Shown here piece after piece: positions 7,970 through 18,235 of a stretch of 64,000 nucleotides of DNA. The stretch spans positions 1-64,000 of the forward strand of contig JAKVKH010000011.1 of the NCBI GenBank assembly GCA_022486625.1. Reading direction: 5' to 3'. The position numbers and the translations under genes were made by a program. The notes beneath the pieces were generated by a model. That model made no database searches. It saw nothing but the letters and a program-made list of their open reading frames with translations, and was not told where the DNA came from. The first letter of the stretch is position 1. Each line of letters begins with the position of its first letter. Source of the DNA: Butyrivibrio sp. Its GTDB lineage: Bacteria > Bacillota > Clostridia > Lachnospirales > Lachnospiraceae.

Positions 7970-9205
7970 ATGTATCAGCTGAATGATAATTATCTGAAAC
8001 TTCCCGGGAGCTATCTGTTTTCCGGAATTGCCAAAAAAGTAGCAGCTTATCAGGCAGAGCATCCTGAAAAGCAGATTATCAGACTGGGGATCGGTGATGT
8101 GACGCAGCCTCTGTGCCCGGCAGTAATCGATGCACTTCATGCAGCAGTGGATGAAATGGCAAAGGCAGAGACTTTCCATGGATATGCACCGGATCTTGGC
8201 TATGAATTCCTCAGGAATGCAATGGCAGAGAATGATTATAAAGCGCGTGGATGTCAGATTGCACCAGATGAGATCTTTATTTCGGATGGAGCAAAGAGTG
8301 ATTCAGCCAATATTCAGGAGATTTTTGACGCAGGATCCAGAATTGCTGTCTGTGATCCGGTATATCCCGTATATGTGGATTCCAATGTCATGGCCGGCAG
8401 AACAGGCAGTTATGATGAGAAGACAGGAATCTGGAGCAATGTGATCTATATGCCCTGCACGGCAGAAAATGATTTTGCACCGGAACTTCCTAAAGAAACA
8501 CCGGATCTGATATATCTGTGTTTCCCGAATAATCCGACCGGCGCAGCAGTAAAGAAAGATCAGCTGCAGATGTGGGTGGATTATGCCAATAAGGTAAATG
8601 CAGTAATCATTTATGATGCTGCATATGAAGCCTATATTACGCAGGAGGATATTCCGCATAGCATATATGAATGTGAAGGTGCAAGAACCTGTGCGATTGA
8701 ACTTCGCTCATTCTCCAAAAACGCAGGATTTACGGGTGTAAGACTGGGAGCAACTGTAATTCCGCATGATCTGAAATGCAAAGCGGCCTGCAATGGTGAA
8801 AAGGATGTGGAACTTCACAGACTCTGGGCAAGGCGTCATGGAACCAAATATAACGGTGCACCGTACATTGTGCAGCGAGCCGGAGAAGCCTGCTATTCAC
8901 CGGAGGGGAAGGCACAGATCAAAGAGCAGGTTGGCAATTATATGAAGAATGCAGCATATATTCTGAATGGTCTTGGAGGTGCAGGCTATACGGTATCAGG
9001 CGGTAAGAATTCACCGTATGTATGGATGAAGACACCAGGTGAGATGACAAGCTGGGAATTCTTTGATTATCTTCTGGATCGTGCAAATGTGGTAGGAACT
9101 CCAGGATCAGGATTCGGACCAAGCGGAGAGCATTATTTCCGTCTGACAGCATTTGGCAGTTTTGAGAATACAGTTGCAGCAGTAGACCGGATCAAGGCAC
9201 TTTGA
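7970..9205 (+). CDS. dapL: LL-diaminopimelate aminotransferase
   Basis: DapL converts tetrahydrodipicolinate straight to LL-diaminopimelate with glutamate as amino donor, bypassing the acylated DapD-DapC-DapE route. The 411-residue PLP enzyme begins with YQLNDNYLKLPGSYLFSGI, has RLGIGDVTQPL, FPNNPTGA, and the PLP-lysine motif SFSKNAGFTGVRLG. Length and motifs fit the DapL class of Clostridia. The enzyme's product is the substrate of DapF, encoded divergently. A hexamer repeat lies in its leader and a strong bidirectional terminator follows at 9484. Confidence 0.96.
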   Translation: MYQLNDNYLKLPGSYLFSGIAKKVAAYQAEHPEKQIIRLGIGDVTQPLCPAVIDALHAAVDEMAKAETFHGYAPDLGYEFLRNAMAENDYKARGCQIAPDEIFISDGAKSDSANIQEIFDAGSRIAVCDPVYPVYVDSNVMAGRTGSYDEKTGIWSNVIYMPCTAENDFAPELPKETPDLIYLCFPNNPTGAAVKKDQLQMWVDYANKVNAVIIYDAAYEAYITQEDIPHSIYECEGARTCAIELRSFSKNAGFTGVRLGATVIPHDLKCKAACNGEKDVELHRLWARRHGTKYNGAPYIVQRAGEACYSPEGKAQIKEQVGNYMKNAAYILNGLGGAGYTVSGGKNSPYVWMKTPGEMTSWEFFDYLLDRANVVGTPGSGFGPSGEHYFRLTAFGSFENTVAAVDRIKAL

Positions 9206-9483
9206 TCAGAAAGCAAAAATGTGCACATAAGAAAAGATTAATTTTTATATGTTTTTTTCTGAACCTTTTTATGAAGTCGGACAGTCTTTATTATTAGGTG
9301 TCACAGATATGGCGGTACCGTTCACCGGGTTGCCACTAGGTTGGGGAACCGGTAAAGATGATGTAATGGCTGCAGTCTCAGGGAGGTATGAATTATATAT
9401 ATTTATATGGCAACATATAGAGTGTAATGAGAAAAGGGCTGTGGAACATGCATGATTGCAATCAGGTGAAACGCAAAAATACA
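9206..9483 (+). other. Intergenic region with RNA-like dyads, possible small RNA
   Basis: No convincing gene is present. A 68-codon open frame from ATG 9249 lacks a ribosome binding site. The block around 9311-9475 carries complementary pieces. ACCGGGTT (9324-9331) can pair with AACCGGT (9347-9353) with one bulge. CGTTCACC (9319-9326) with GGTGAAACG (9465-9473) and GTTGCCAC (9329-9336) with GTGGAAC (9441-9447) form two nested long-range helices. The stretch ends in a textbook terminator at 9484. It could be a 200-300 nt noncoding RNA or the 3' untranslated region of dapL. I do not recognise it as 6S, RNase P, SRP or tmRNA. Confidence 0.3.
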
Positions 9484-9517
9484 GGGGCAGACATTGTAAA
9501 ATGTCTGCCCCTTTTTT
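9484..9517. terminator. Bidirectional intrinsic terminator between dapL and the MCP gene
   Basis: GGGGCAGACATT / AATGTCTGCCCC is a perfect 12-bp stem with a GTAA loop, followed by six T on the plus strand. AAAAA upstream of the stem gives a U-tract on the minus strand, so it also serves the convergent chemoreceptor gene. Confidence 0.93.
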
Positions 9518-9534
9518 CAATCTGTTTTATGTTC

Positions 9535-10515
9535 TTATTTTTCATCTTTGCTGATCTGCTCTACCAGAGGGTTGATCTGTTCAAGTACATTATTCATATC
9601 TTCAAACAGAAAACCTTTTCTGGTGATCTTTTCCTTCAGTGATTCCACATGGTCGGATACATCTGTGAAATACTGTTTTGAATCGTCGATGTTCTGAGTA
9701 AAGGCATCAATGGTATCATTGCAGCTGTGGAATACGCCGGTCATCTGCTGACTTTCGTCCCCGACCTTATCGGCAACAGTTTTGATACTGCCGATGACAT
9801 CCTGAGTCGCGACAATGTTTTCATGAGACTGGTTGATGGCATCCTTGGTATCCTGAAGGGAAGCGACAAGCTTCTCATTGTTCTGATTCAGATCTGCCAT
9901 GCTCTTGCCGACAGAAACAACGAGACTCTTGATTTCAGTAGAAAGCTTATTTACCTGTGTTGCAACAACAGCAAAACCCTTACCTGCTTCACCTGCTCTG
10001 GCAGCTTCAATGGAAGCATTCAGTGCCAGCAGATTGGTCTGAGAAGCGAAGGCGTTGATCCGGTTTACCTTTTCCTGAATATCATCAAAACTCTGCTGGA
10101 ATTCATCAAATACCTGCTGCATGGCTTCGATTGTGGTGGATACGGATCGGGAACTGTCATCTACCTTATTCATTCCTGCATGGGATTCATCGGCAGTGGA
10201 AATCAGTTCTTTAACGATTTCCTCAAAATGATCCGTAATGGTACGGACGTTATCAAATTCTGCGCGGAGACCGTCTACAGAACTGGAGATATTGTTGTAC
10301 TTGTCCTGTACGACATCAAAAGACTCACGTATTCCGTCAATGCCATTGATGGTTTCTGTTTCCTCTTCCTGCAATTTTGTTTTCTGTTCGATTGCATATC
10401 TGCTGATTTCACGAAGGGGCTGAAGCTGATCGGAAATATTGCGATGAGGTTCAGAAGCAACGGCAACATCAACGTAAACATCCGGCTCCTGTTTCTTTTT
10501 ACCGAAAATAGACAT
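9535..10515 (-). CDS. Soluble methyl-accepting chemotaxis-like signalling protein
   Basis: A 326-residue protein with a chemoreceptor signalling domain and no transmembrane helix. The start [20 protein letters not shown] is polar and short, followed by a long coiled coil. The conserved hairpin tip is [20 protein letters not shown], followed by [12 protein letters not shown]. There is no sensory domain upstream, so input must come from a partner. That partner may be the FIST protein encoded just upstream in the same transcript (48 bp gap). Output would normally be a CheA/CheW complex, not seen in this window. AAGGAG lies 7 bp upstream of the start. The gene ends at the terminator shared with dapL. 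Confidence 0.88.
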   Translation of the reverse strand: MSIFGKKKQEPDVYVDVAVASEPHRNISDQLQPLREISRYAIEQKTKLQEEETETINGIDGIRESFDVVQDKYNNISSSVDGLRAEFDNVRTITDHFEEIVKELISTADESHAGMNKVDDSSRSVSTTIEAMQQVFDEFQQSFDDIQEKVNRINAFASQTNLLALNASIEAARAGEAGKGFAVVATQVNKLSTEIKSLVVSVGKSMADLNQNNEKLVASLQDTKDAINQSHENIVATQDVIGSIKTVADKVGDESQQMTGVFHSCNDTIDAFTQNIDDSKQYFTDVSDHVESLKEKITRKGFLFEDMNNVLEQINPLVEQISKDEK

Positions 10516-10563
10516 TTGTAATCTCCTTTTCTACAGATGCGGTTTAGTGTATTCGAAAACAGG

Positions 10564-11658
10564 TTACTCGAATACTGCGCATACCATTGTCTGATTTACA
10601 TGCTGTTTTTTATACTGCTCACCACCGCCGACCACGCCGACATGCGGAGCAATTGTTCTCATGTCCTTAAGAAAAGTGCCAAGATAGTTTTCATTTGTAA
10701 AGAGAAGGTGACGGTAAATGCAGTTTACAGAGAAAACAAAGGAGCAGTGAGTATTTTCAGATTTTATTCGGTCGAGTGTTTTATGATTGATTTCCTTATA
10801 ATCAAGAAGGGACAGGATGGAAATGGTGTCATTTTCATTGATTCGTTTGTAAAGGGTCAGGGAGCCGTTGGAACTGAGTTTGTACATGGAGGAAATAAAC
10901 ACTTCATCACCAACTACACGTCCGAGTGGATTCTTAAGTACGTTATCCACAATGCGGTCACGGGAAAGTCCCAGTTCATCACAGTACACATCGGCAGCAG
11001 GACGTCCGTCGAGACAGAGCAGCTCCTTGGTTTTGAGGTCTACCTTTGTGGCAATATGACGTCTGGCATCACAGGATGCAGCATAGATGTTTTCGGAATA
11101 GGTATGGATTTTTCCGGAAGTATTCCTGATGAGTGCATAGCAGCATGCATCAGAGTAAAGGACACCGTTTACCATGACATAGGCAGTAGCGCCTGCAGGG
11201 TAACCATAGACGGTTCCTCCGACAAGAGGAATTTTTGAAGCTTCAAGAGCGACATTCATGGTGGTGACAAGACGTTCCTCATCATTAGTGCAGAATTCGA
11301 TGCATACAGTATTGTCCTGGCCGGGAGCGATGCTGCGGATACCGTCTTCAAGCGGTTTGATATCATAGATCGGACAGGAAGACAGATAACGGATGACGCC
11401 CACCTGAACTGCTGCATCAGAACCGAAGGCAATGATGATCAGACGCTGATCGGAGGAATCACTTTCATAATAGGAGATACTGCTGGATCCGATACAGGGA
11501 ACTCAGTGAAACTGTTTGGAGATTAATTCAGATGCCGATTTCAGCATTTCATAAGCTGAAACGACAATCAGCAATTTTGGATTTGTGATATTTGCCGTTG
11601 CTTCTTTTACTGCGGCGACAGGATCACGATTACTGCTGGTACCAATTACAGTCTGCAT
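10564..11658 (-). pseudogene. FIST domain sensor protein interrupted by one in-frame TGA
   Basis: Reading from ATG 11658, preceded by GAGGTGG, the frame runs to 10564 for 364 codons with a single TGA at codon 52 (11505-11503). The protein sense is continuous on both sides: NPKLLIVVSAYEML before it, then VPCIGSSSISYY after it, which matches the vIGxSS block of FIST_N. Later parts include SKIPLVGGTVYGYPAGA and a FIST_C-like end with HVGVVGGGEQY. FIST proteins are soluble sensors of small ligands, often wired to chemotaxis or GGDEF proteins. The in-frame GTG at 11403 has no ribosome binding site, so efficient restart is unlikely. It may be a nonsense mutation, a base-call error, or recoding: the codons after TGA give a UxxC pattern. 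Confidence 0.75.
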
Positions 11659-12022
11659 ATTCATCCACCTCATTTCGTCGAAAAAAACGGCTCTTAAATT
11701 TCATCTATAGAAACATTTTAACGAAAAAATGTAAATATAGCAATATTTTACATATAAAATGATGATTTGATGAAAAATATAACAAATAATTTAGAATAAT
11801 ACTATGCTATTAATTGTATTCCTATGAAATAAAAAAAACAATCGCTATTCTTGCGTATTTATGCAATTTGATTGATTAAACAGATAATTGGTAAAAATCT
11901 TTGGAGATAATTTTGATTGCCTTTATGGCTTTAGCGTGCTAAAATTCTACCATTGACGTACAAATGTCCGCGCAGGAGAAACATACGGGCAAAGATGTCT
12001 TTACAGGACAAACGGAGAGGAT
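11659..12022. other. AT-rich divergent intergenic region
   Basis: This 364-bp gap separates the minus-strand FIST gene from the plus-strand aspartate-family operon. It is strongly AT-rich around 11700-11880, has no open frame of note, and carries the promoter described at 11917-11945. No sigma-28 type chemotaxis promoter (TAAA-N15-GCCGATAA) was found on the minus strand. Confidence 0.6.
11917..11945 (+). promoter_or_regulatory. Probable promoter of the pheB-hom-lysC operon
   Basis: TTGCCT (11917-11922) and TAAAAT (11940-11945) are 17 bp apart, with TGC directly before the -10 box as in extended -10 promoters. The first start codon is about 70 bp downstream. Confidence 0.55.
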
Positions 12023-12478
12023 ATGAGTGAAAGTACAGGCTACTATGTAGTCAGAAAACAGGCAGTACCGGAAGTGCTGCTGAAAGTGGTCGAAGCAAAG
12101 CGGCTTCTGGAATCCGGCAGAGTCAGGACGGTAAATGAAGCAGTGGAACGTCTTGGGATCAGCCGGAGTTCTTTTTATAAATACAAAGAAGACATTTATG
12201 AATTCCATGACAGTCTTCAGGGGACTACACTGACGCTGACATTTCAGATGAACGATGAACTGGGACTTCTTTCAGATGTACTGGGAATTATTTCAAAATT
12301 CGGTGCCAATATTCTGACAATTCACCAGTCGATTCCGCTCAACGGTGTGGCTTCTCTTTCCATCAGTATACAGGTACTCTCAACAACGGGAAATATTATG
12401 GAAATGATTGCAGCCATGGAAAAAATGGATGGAGTGCATAAGGTTCAGATTGCCGGAAGAAGCGCAAATGTTTCGTAA
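12023..12478 (+). CDS. pheB: ACT domain protein, UPF0735/PheB family
   Basis: A 151-residue cytosolic regulator-like protein. The first 65 residues form a helix-turn-helix-like segment (TVNEAVERLGISRSSFYKYK) and residues 72-145 form an ACT domain (LTFQMNDELGLLSDVLGIIS). ACT domains bind amino acids, and the family is linked with phenylalanine and aspartate-family genes, although its reaction or target is not established. It is first in an operon with hom (50 bp gap) and lysC, which supports an amino-acid sensing role. The start is ATG 12023 with GGAGAGG upstream. Confidence 0.88.
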   Translation: MSESTGYYVVRKQAVPEVLLKVVEAKRLLESGRVRTVNEAVERLGISRSSFYKYKEDIYEFHDSLQGTTLTLTFQMNDELGLLSDVLGIISKFGANILTIHQSIPLNGVASLSISIQVLSTTGNIMEMIAAMEKMDGVHKVQIAGRSANVS

Positions 12479-12528
12479 GGTATATGAACAGAATATAAAA
12501 TGTAAGCTCAGAAAGCGGGGAAAAGCCA

Positions 12529-13737
12529 GTGGTAAAGGTAGCAATTCTTGGATATGGTACAGTTGGAAGCGGTGTTGCGCAGGTTCTGGACACCAACAGC
12601 AGTGAAGTGGCGATAAGTGCAGGACAGGAAGTATCGCTGAAATATATTCTGGATCTGCGGGAGTTTCCAGGAGACAGACATGAACAGCAGGTAGTGCATG
12701 ATATTAATGTCATTCTGGATGATCCGGAGATTCAGGTGATCTGCGAAACCATGGGAGGAATTGAGCCAGCCTTTTCGTTTGAGAAAAGTGCGCTGATGAA
12801 GGGAAAAAGCGTATGTACGTCCAACAAGGAACTGGTGGCAGCGCATGGCCCCGAGCTGGTGGAACTTGCAAAGGTGCATCACTGCAGCTATCTGTTTGAA
12901 GCAAGCGTTGGCGGAGGAATTCCGATTCTGCGTACGCTGAACACCTCACTGAAGCATGAAAAAATTGATGCTATCACCGGTATTCTTAACGGAACAACCA
13001 ATTACATCCTGACAAAGATGGATAAGGAAGGCGCCGGTTTTGCAACAGTATTGAAGGAAGCGCAGGAAAAGGGCTATGCAGAGCGTAAACCGGAAGCGGA
13101 TATCGAAGGATATGATGCCTGCAGAAAAACGGCAATTCTTGCGTCTCTGATGAGCGGGCAGTATGTCAGCTTTGAGGAAATTGAAACGGAAGGAATTACA
13201 AAAATCACGCAGGAGGATTTTTCCTATGCAAGATCCTTTGGGATGGCAATTAAGCTTCTGGGAATGATTCGAAAAAATGAAAACGGATTTTTTACCATTG
13301 TGGCGCCGTTTATGATTCCGCTTGAACATCCGCTTGCCAGTGTGAATAAGGTATTCAATGCAATTGTAGTTCATGGAAATATGCTTGGAAATACCATGTT
13401 TTACGGAAAAGGTGCAGGTAAGGAGGCGACTGCAAGCGCAGTTGTCGGAGATCTGATTGACTGTGTGATTCATGCAGGAAGCCATATTGATGTCAATATG
13501 AATGCAGAACACGCACGGCTTTCCGATAACGGCAGCTTCGTTCACCGTTTCTTTGTACGTGTGCCGGAGGAGGATGCAGATGCAGCGCTGGAAGCTTTTG
13601 GAGATGGAATTGAGCATATCACTTCAGATGAGGTGGCAGGTGAGTTTGCGTTTGTCACAGATCTGATCTCCGAGAAGCATTTCCATGAGGCATATCAGAA
13701 GCTTGACCGGGCAAAAGGTTATCTTCGACTTCTTTGA
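12529..13737 (+). CDS. hom: Homoserine dehydrogenase
   Basis: The enzyme reduces aspartate semialdehyde to homoserine with NAD(P)H, committing carbon to threonine and methionine. The 402-residue protein opens with the dinucleotide fold ILGYGTVGSGVAQVL. It has the substrate segment GGGIPILRTLNTSL and GILNGTTNYILTKM, with catalytic residues in EKGYAERKPEADIEGYDACRK. The last 70 residues (RFFVRVPEEDADAALEAFGD) look like an ACT-type regulatory end. The start is GTG 12529, with GGGG 8 bp upstream; no ATG fits the fold. It lies between the ACT protein and aspartokinase in one operon. Confidence 0.95.
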   Translation: MVKVAILGYGTVGSGVAQVLDTNSSEVAISAGQEVSLKYILDLREFPGDRHEQQVVHDINVILDDPEIQVICETMGGIEPAFSFEKSALMKGKSVCTSNKELVAAHGPELVELAKVHHCSYLFEASVGGGIPILRTLNTSLKHEKIDAITGILNGTTNYILTKMDKEGAGFATVLKEAQEKGYAERKPEADIEGYDACRKTAILASLMSGQYVSFEEIETEGITKITQEDFSYARSFGMAIKLLGMIRKNENGFFTIVAPFMIPLEHPLASVNKVFNAIVVHGNMLGNTMFYGKGAGKEATASAVVGDLIDCVIHAGSHIDVNMNAEHARLSDNGSFVHRFFVRVPEEDADAALEAFGDGIEHITSDEVAGEFAFVTDLISEKHFHEAYQKLDRAKGYLRLL

Positions 13738-13779
13738 TCGGCAGATACTACTAAATAAGGAAAGAGAGAACAGAGCGTA

Positions 13780-15099
13780 ATGAAAAAAGTGGTAAAATTC
13801 GGCGGAAGTTCGCTTGCAAGTGCAGAACAGTTTCAAAAGGTTGGAGATATTATTCATGCAGATCAGGATCGCTGCTATGTTGTGCCGTCAGCACCCGGGA
13901 AAAGAAATTCCGGAGATAAAAAGGTGACAGACATGCTGTATGCGTGCTATGCGCTGGCGGAAGAGGATCAGGATTTCAGCGCGGCACTTGCAGATATCAA
14001 GGCAAGATATGATGAAATTATTGAAGGACTGAAGCTGAAACTGTCTTTGAACGATGAGTTCAAGACAATCCAGAAGAATTTTAAGGCAAAGGCCGGCAGA
14101 GACTATGCAGCATCCCGTGGAGAATATCTGAATGGAATCCTTATGGCGGCATATCTCGGTTATACCTTTATTGATGCGGCTACCGTGGTCAGCTTTAACA
14201 AGGATGGCAGTTTTGATGCAGAAAAAACCAATCAGCAGATGAGCAGGAAACTGCAGAAGACAGAACGGGCGGTGATCCCCGGATTTTATGGTGCGCTGCC
14301 GGATGGAAGTATCAGGACATTTTCGCGTGGCGGGTCAGACATTACAGGCTCTATCGTAGCACGTGCGGTAAAGGCTGATGTGTATGAGAACTGGACAGAT
14401 GTATCCGGATTTCTGGTTGCAGATCCCAGAATTATCAGCCATCCGGCTAATATTGAGACGATTACCTATACGGAGCTTCGCGAGCTTGCGTACATGGGAG
14501 CATCCGTATTGCATGAAGACTCCATTTTCCCAGTGCGCAAGGAAGGAATTCCGATTAATATCCGCAATACAAACCGTCCGGAAGACAGTGGCACCTGGAT
14601 TGTAGAGAGCACAGCCAAAAAATCAAAGTATACCATTACGGGAATTACCGGTAAGAAGGGCTTCTGCTGCGTTAATATTTCCAAGGACATGATGAATTCA
14701 GAGGTTGGGTTTGTGCGGAAGGTTCTGCAGGCGTTTGAAGATCAGAACATTTCAATTGAGCATGTACCTTCAGGAATTGATACTATGACGGTGTTTGTGC
14801 ATCAGGATGAATTTATTGATAAGGAACAGAACGTTGTATCAGAGATTCATCGGATGGCAAAACCGGATATTCTGGAAATTGAGTCTGATCTGGCACTCAT
14901 TGCAGTTGTCGGACGGGGCATGAAATCCACAAGAGGTACGGCGGGACGGATCTTTTCCGCACTGGCACATGCCAATGTCAATGTCCGTATGATTGATCAG
15001 GGTTCTTCTGAGCTGAATATCATTATTGGTGTGGAAAACCGGGATTTTGAAAAGGCAATTCACGCGATTTATGATATTTTTGTAATGACACAGCTCTGA
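13780..15099 (+). CDS. lysC: Aspartokinase
   Basis: Aspartokinase phosphorylates L-aspartate, the entry step to lysine, threonine, methionine and DAP. The 439-residue single-chain enzyme has the kinase start VVKFGGSSLASAEQF, SRGGSDITGSIVARA, and two C-terminal ACT domains (from about residues 295 and 370: FCCVNISKDMMNSEVGF and LIAVVGRGMKSTRGTAGR). The ACT pair implies feedback inhibition by lysine and/or threonine. Monofunctional length and the downstream position after hom fit the clostridial arrangement. I looked for a lysine riboswitch in front of the operon and saw none. An extended terminator follows at 15122. Confidence 0.95.
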   Translation: MKKVVKFGGSSLASAEQFQKVGDIIHADQDRCYVVPSAPGKRNSGDKKVTDMLYACYALAEEDQDFSAALADIKARYDEIIEGLKLKLSLNDEFKTIQKNFKAKAGRDYAASRGEYLNGILMAAYLGYTFIDAATVVSFNKDGSFDAEKTNQQMSRKLQKTERAVIPGFYGALPDGSIRTFSRGGSDITGSIVARAVKADVYENWTDVSGFLVADPRIISHPANIETITYTELRELAYMGASVLHEDSIFPVRKEGIPINIRNTNRPEDSGTWIVESTAKKSKYTITGITGKKGFCCVNISKDMMNSEVGFVRKVLQAFEDQNISIEHVPSGIDTMTVFVHQDEFIDKEQNVVSEIHRMAKPDILEIESDLALIAVVGRGMKSTRGTAGRIFSALAHANVNVRMIDQGSSELNIIIGVENRDFEKAIHAIYDIFVMTQL

Positions 15100-15121
15100 A
15101 AATTATAAGAGATAAAAAGTG

Positions 15122-15177
15122 AATCTCCTGTGCAGAGTGCATCTCAAAAGGTGCATGGTCTGTACAGGGGATTTTTT
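15122..15177 (+). terminator. Two-part hairpin terminator after lysC
   Basis: An outer 15-bp stem (AATCTCCTGTGCAGA with TCTGTACAGGGGATT, two G-U pairs) encloses an inner hairpin TGCATCT / AGGTGCA with a CAAA loop, then six T. The stop codon of the convergent minus-strand gene lies in the T-tract. Confidence 0.85.
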
Positions 15178-15994
15178 ATTGATTCAGAAAATCAATGAAT
15201 CTCAGTGCTTCATCTGATCTGGAAGTGTTTTGTGTAATGCCCAGTATGGCAACAGTTCCCGTATAGGCACCGGTAGAATTCAGATAGGAGGCATCAGAGA
15301 GAATAATGCCGACAGGAACAGGGTCTTTCATGGAAGAAGGATCAGGTTTTACAAACTGATCCGCGCTGCCGACAGAGCTTTCTGCAGCAGTTGTATAAAG
15401 AGCAGCTGTATCGGATGTATTTTCTGTTGTTGCGGCTTCGGAAGATGCTGCAGACGCAGCATCCTGATTTTCGGCGGCCTGAATGACTGCATAATCAATA
15501 TAATAGAAGTCATCTGCATATTTTTTCTGCTGTTCACTGGTCAGTATCTTCCGCAGATCTGTAAAGGTATCGTTCATTGCATAGCGGTTAAAGGAATTAT
15601 AGTCAGCGACCATTGTATCAAGATCCCCGGCGGCAACAACTGCCATGATTTTCTGCTGAGAAGCCATGTCGTACTGATTTGTACTTGTCAGGTTCAGTGT
15701 AGTGGAAGTGTCAATATAGCAGTCATATTTAGAAGTATCAATATCTGCATATTTTGCAAAGCTGTCTTCCAGGTCGCTTTCCTGCGTCTGTGGAGAAGAA
15801 TTAATCATCATGGCGTAGAATCCGTAAGGCTTTGCTGTTACAATATCATGTATAAGGAAAACAGCAAGAATGATTACGGCAAGGATGACAACTGTCGGAA
15901 TCCGGTAATATTCCCAGAAATATGCCAGTCTTGCCCGGGTACCCATTTGCTTTACTTTATTATGCTGTTCTCTGATTTCATCTGAAACTGCCAT
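15176..15994 (-). CDS. Membrane-anchored extracytoplasmic protein of unknown function
   Basis: I do not recognise a functional family. The 272-residue protein has a short cytosolic N-terminus, one transmembrane helix at about residues 35-55 (TVVILAVIILAVFLIHDIV), and a large outer part. It includes MAVVAAGDLDTMVADYNSF and an Ala/Ser/Thr/Glu-rich linker near residues 185-215. The pattern recalls degenerate solute-binding folds, since GDLDTMVADY and a closing DEALRFIDFLNQ resemble binding-protein ends, but this is inference. The start at 15994 is chosen because GGAGG lies 7 bp upstream; a start at 16009 would overlap that site. It is a single gene convergent with lysC. Confidence 0.7.
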   Translation of the reverse strand: MAVSDEIREQHNKVKQMGTRARLAYFWEYYRIPTVVILAVIILAVFLIHDIVTAKPYGFYAMMINSSPQTQESDLEDSFAKYADIDTSKYDCYIDTSTTLNLTSTNQYDMASQQKIMAVVAAGDLDTMVADYNSFNRYAMNDTFTDLRKILTSEQQKKYADDFYYIDYAVIQAAENQDAASAASSEAATTENTSDTAALYTTAAESSVGSADQFVKPDPSSMKDPVPVGIILSDASYLNSTGAYTGTVAILGITQNTSRSDEALRFIDFLNQ

Positions 15995-16117
15995 TGACAG
16001 TGCCTCCATGGAATATGTATAATTCGAATAAAATTTTTTTACATTCAGATATCATCTTAATCGGTGCTGAATTAATGGTCAATGAAATAAATATAAATAT
16101 TCAATGAAATTAACTGG

Positions 16118-16135
16118 CTTGCAATCCCTTGCAAG
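16118..16135. promoter_or_regulatory. 18-bp palindrome upstream of the DUF6106 gene
   Basis: CTTGCAA-TCCC-TTGCAAG is a perfect dyad 12 bp before TATAAT at 16147-16152, an ideal operator position. The regulator is unknown. Confidence 0.4.
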
Positions 16136-16187
16136 TTTGTTTAAAGTATAATAAGATAGCAGTCAAAAACAGAAAGGATGAGATCTG

Positions 16188-16685
16188 ATGGATGATGTAG
16201 GATATGTAGAATGGCTTGTTGCCAGAAAGCCTTCTGCGGTAATGAATTTTCTGAAGGTTCTAAGCATTTTACTTATGGTCTGTTTTTTTATTCTGGGGAT
16301 GATGAATCCGTTACTCCTGATACTTGCACTTGCAATGGCAGCAGCGGTTTATTTTGTTTCTCTGAATGCGCAGATCGAGTATGAATACTTATACTGTGAG
16401 CGTGAGCTTTCCGTAGACAAGATCATGAATAAGAGTAAGCGCAAGAATGCGGGAAAGTTTGAAGTTGAGCGTATGGAAATTATTGCGCCGATGGGATCTT
16501 ATCACCTGGATGAATTTAAGAACAAGACGTATAAAACGCTTGATTTCAGTTCAGGAACAGAGAATAAACCGGAAAAAAGATATGTGCTCTATTATGATGG
16601 AAAAGACAGGGTGATTCTGGAGCCGAATGAAGAAATCATAAAGGCAATCAAGAGCATAGCGCCCAGAAAGGTATTTACAGACTGA
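16188..16685 (+). CDS. DUF6106-like membrane protein
   Basis: A 165-residue protein with a short amphipathic start (YVEWLVARKPSAVMNFLKVL), two closely spaced membrane helices at about residues 22-60 forming a hairpin, and a cytosolic mixed alpha-beta domain (YEYLYCERELSVDKI, KRYVLYYDGKDRVILEP). The order and spacing match a small family widespread in Lachnospiraceae and labelled DUF6106. Function is unknown. The family label is from memory and was not searched. GAAAGGATGAG precedes the start. guaB follows after 61 bp and may be cotranscribed. Confidence 0.75.
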   Translation: MDDVGYVEWLVARKPSAVMNFLKVLSILLMVCFFILGMMNPLLLILALAMAAAVYFVSLNAQIEYEYLYCERELSVDKIMNKSKRKNAGKFEVERMEIIAPMGSYHLDEFKNKTYKTLDFSSGTENKPEKRYVLYYDGKDRVILEPNEEIIKAIKSIAPRKVFTD

Positions 16686-16737
16686 AGTGATCAGGATAAA
16701 AGCTGAAATGCAAGATGTATGTGTGGTAATTGGATAA

Positions 16738-18204
<1,467 letters not shown>

Positions 18205-18235
18205 TTGACACTGGAGGCAGCAGGCGGAGGCAGAC

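Noticed and set aside
9249..9455. 68-residue frame MFFSEPFYEVGQSLLLGVTD and on
   Set aside because: It has no ribosome binding site, and the same DNA shows RNA-like pairing. Kept only as an alternative reading of that region.
9727..11238. Long plus-strand frames over the MCP and FIST genes
   Set aside because: These are antisense shadows; the minus-strand products have clear domains.
13738..13779. Possible lysine riboswitch before lysC
   Set aside because: The gap is only 42 bp and the leader of the operon shows no lysine-box pattern.
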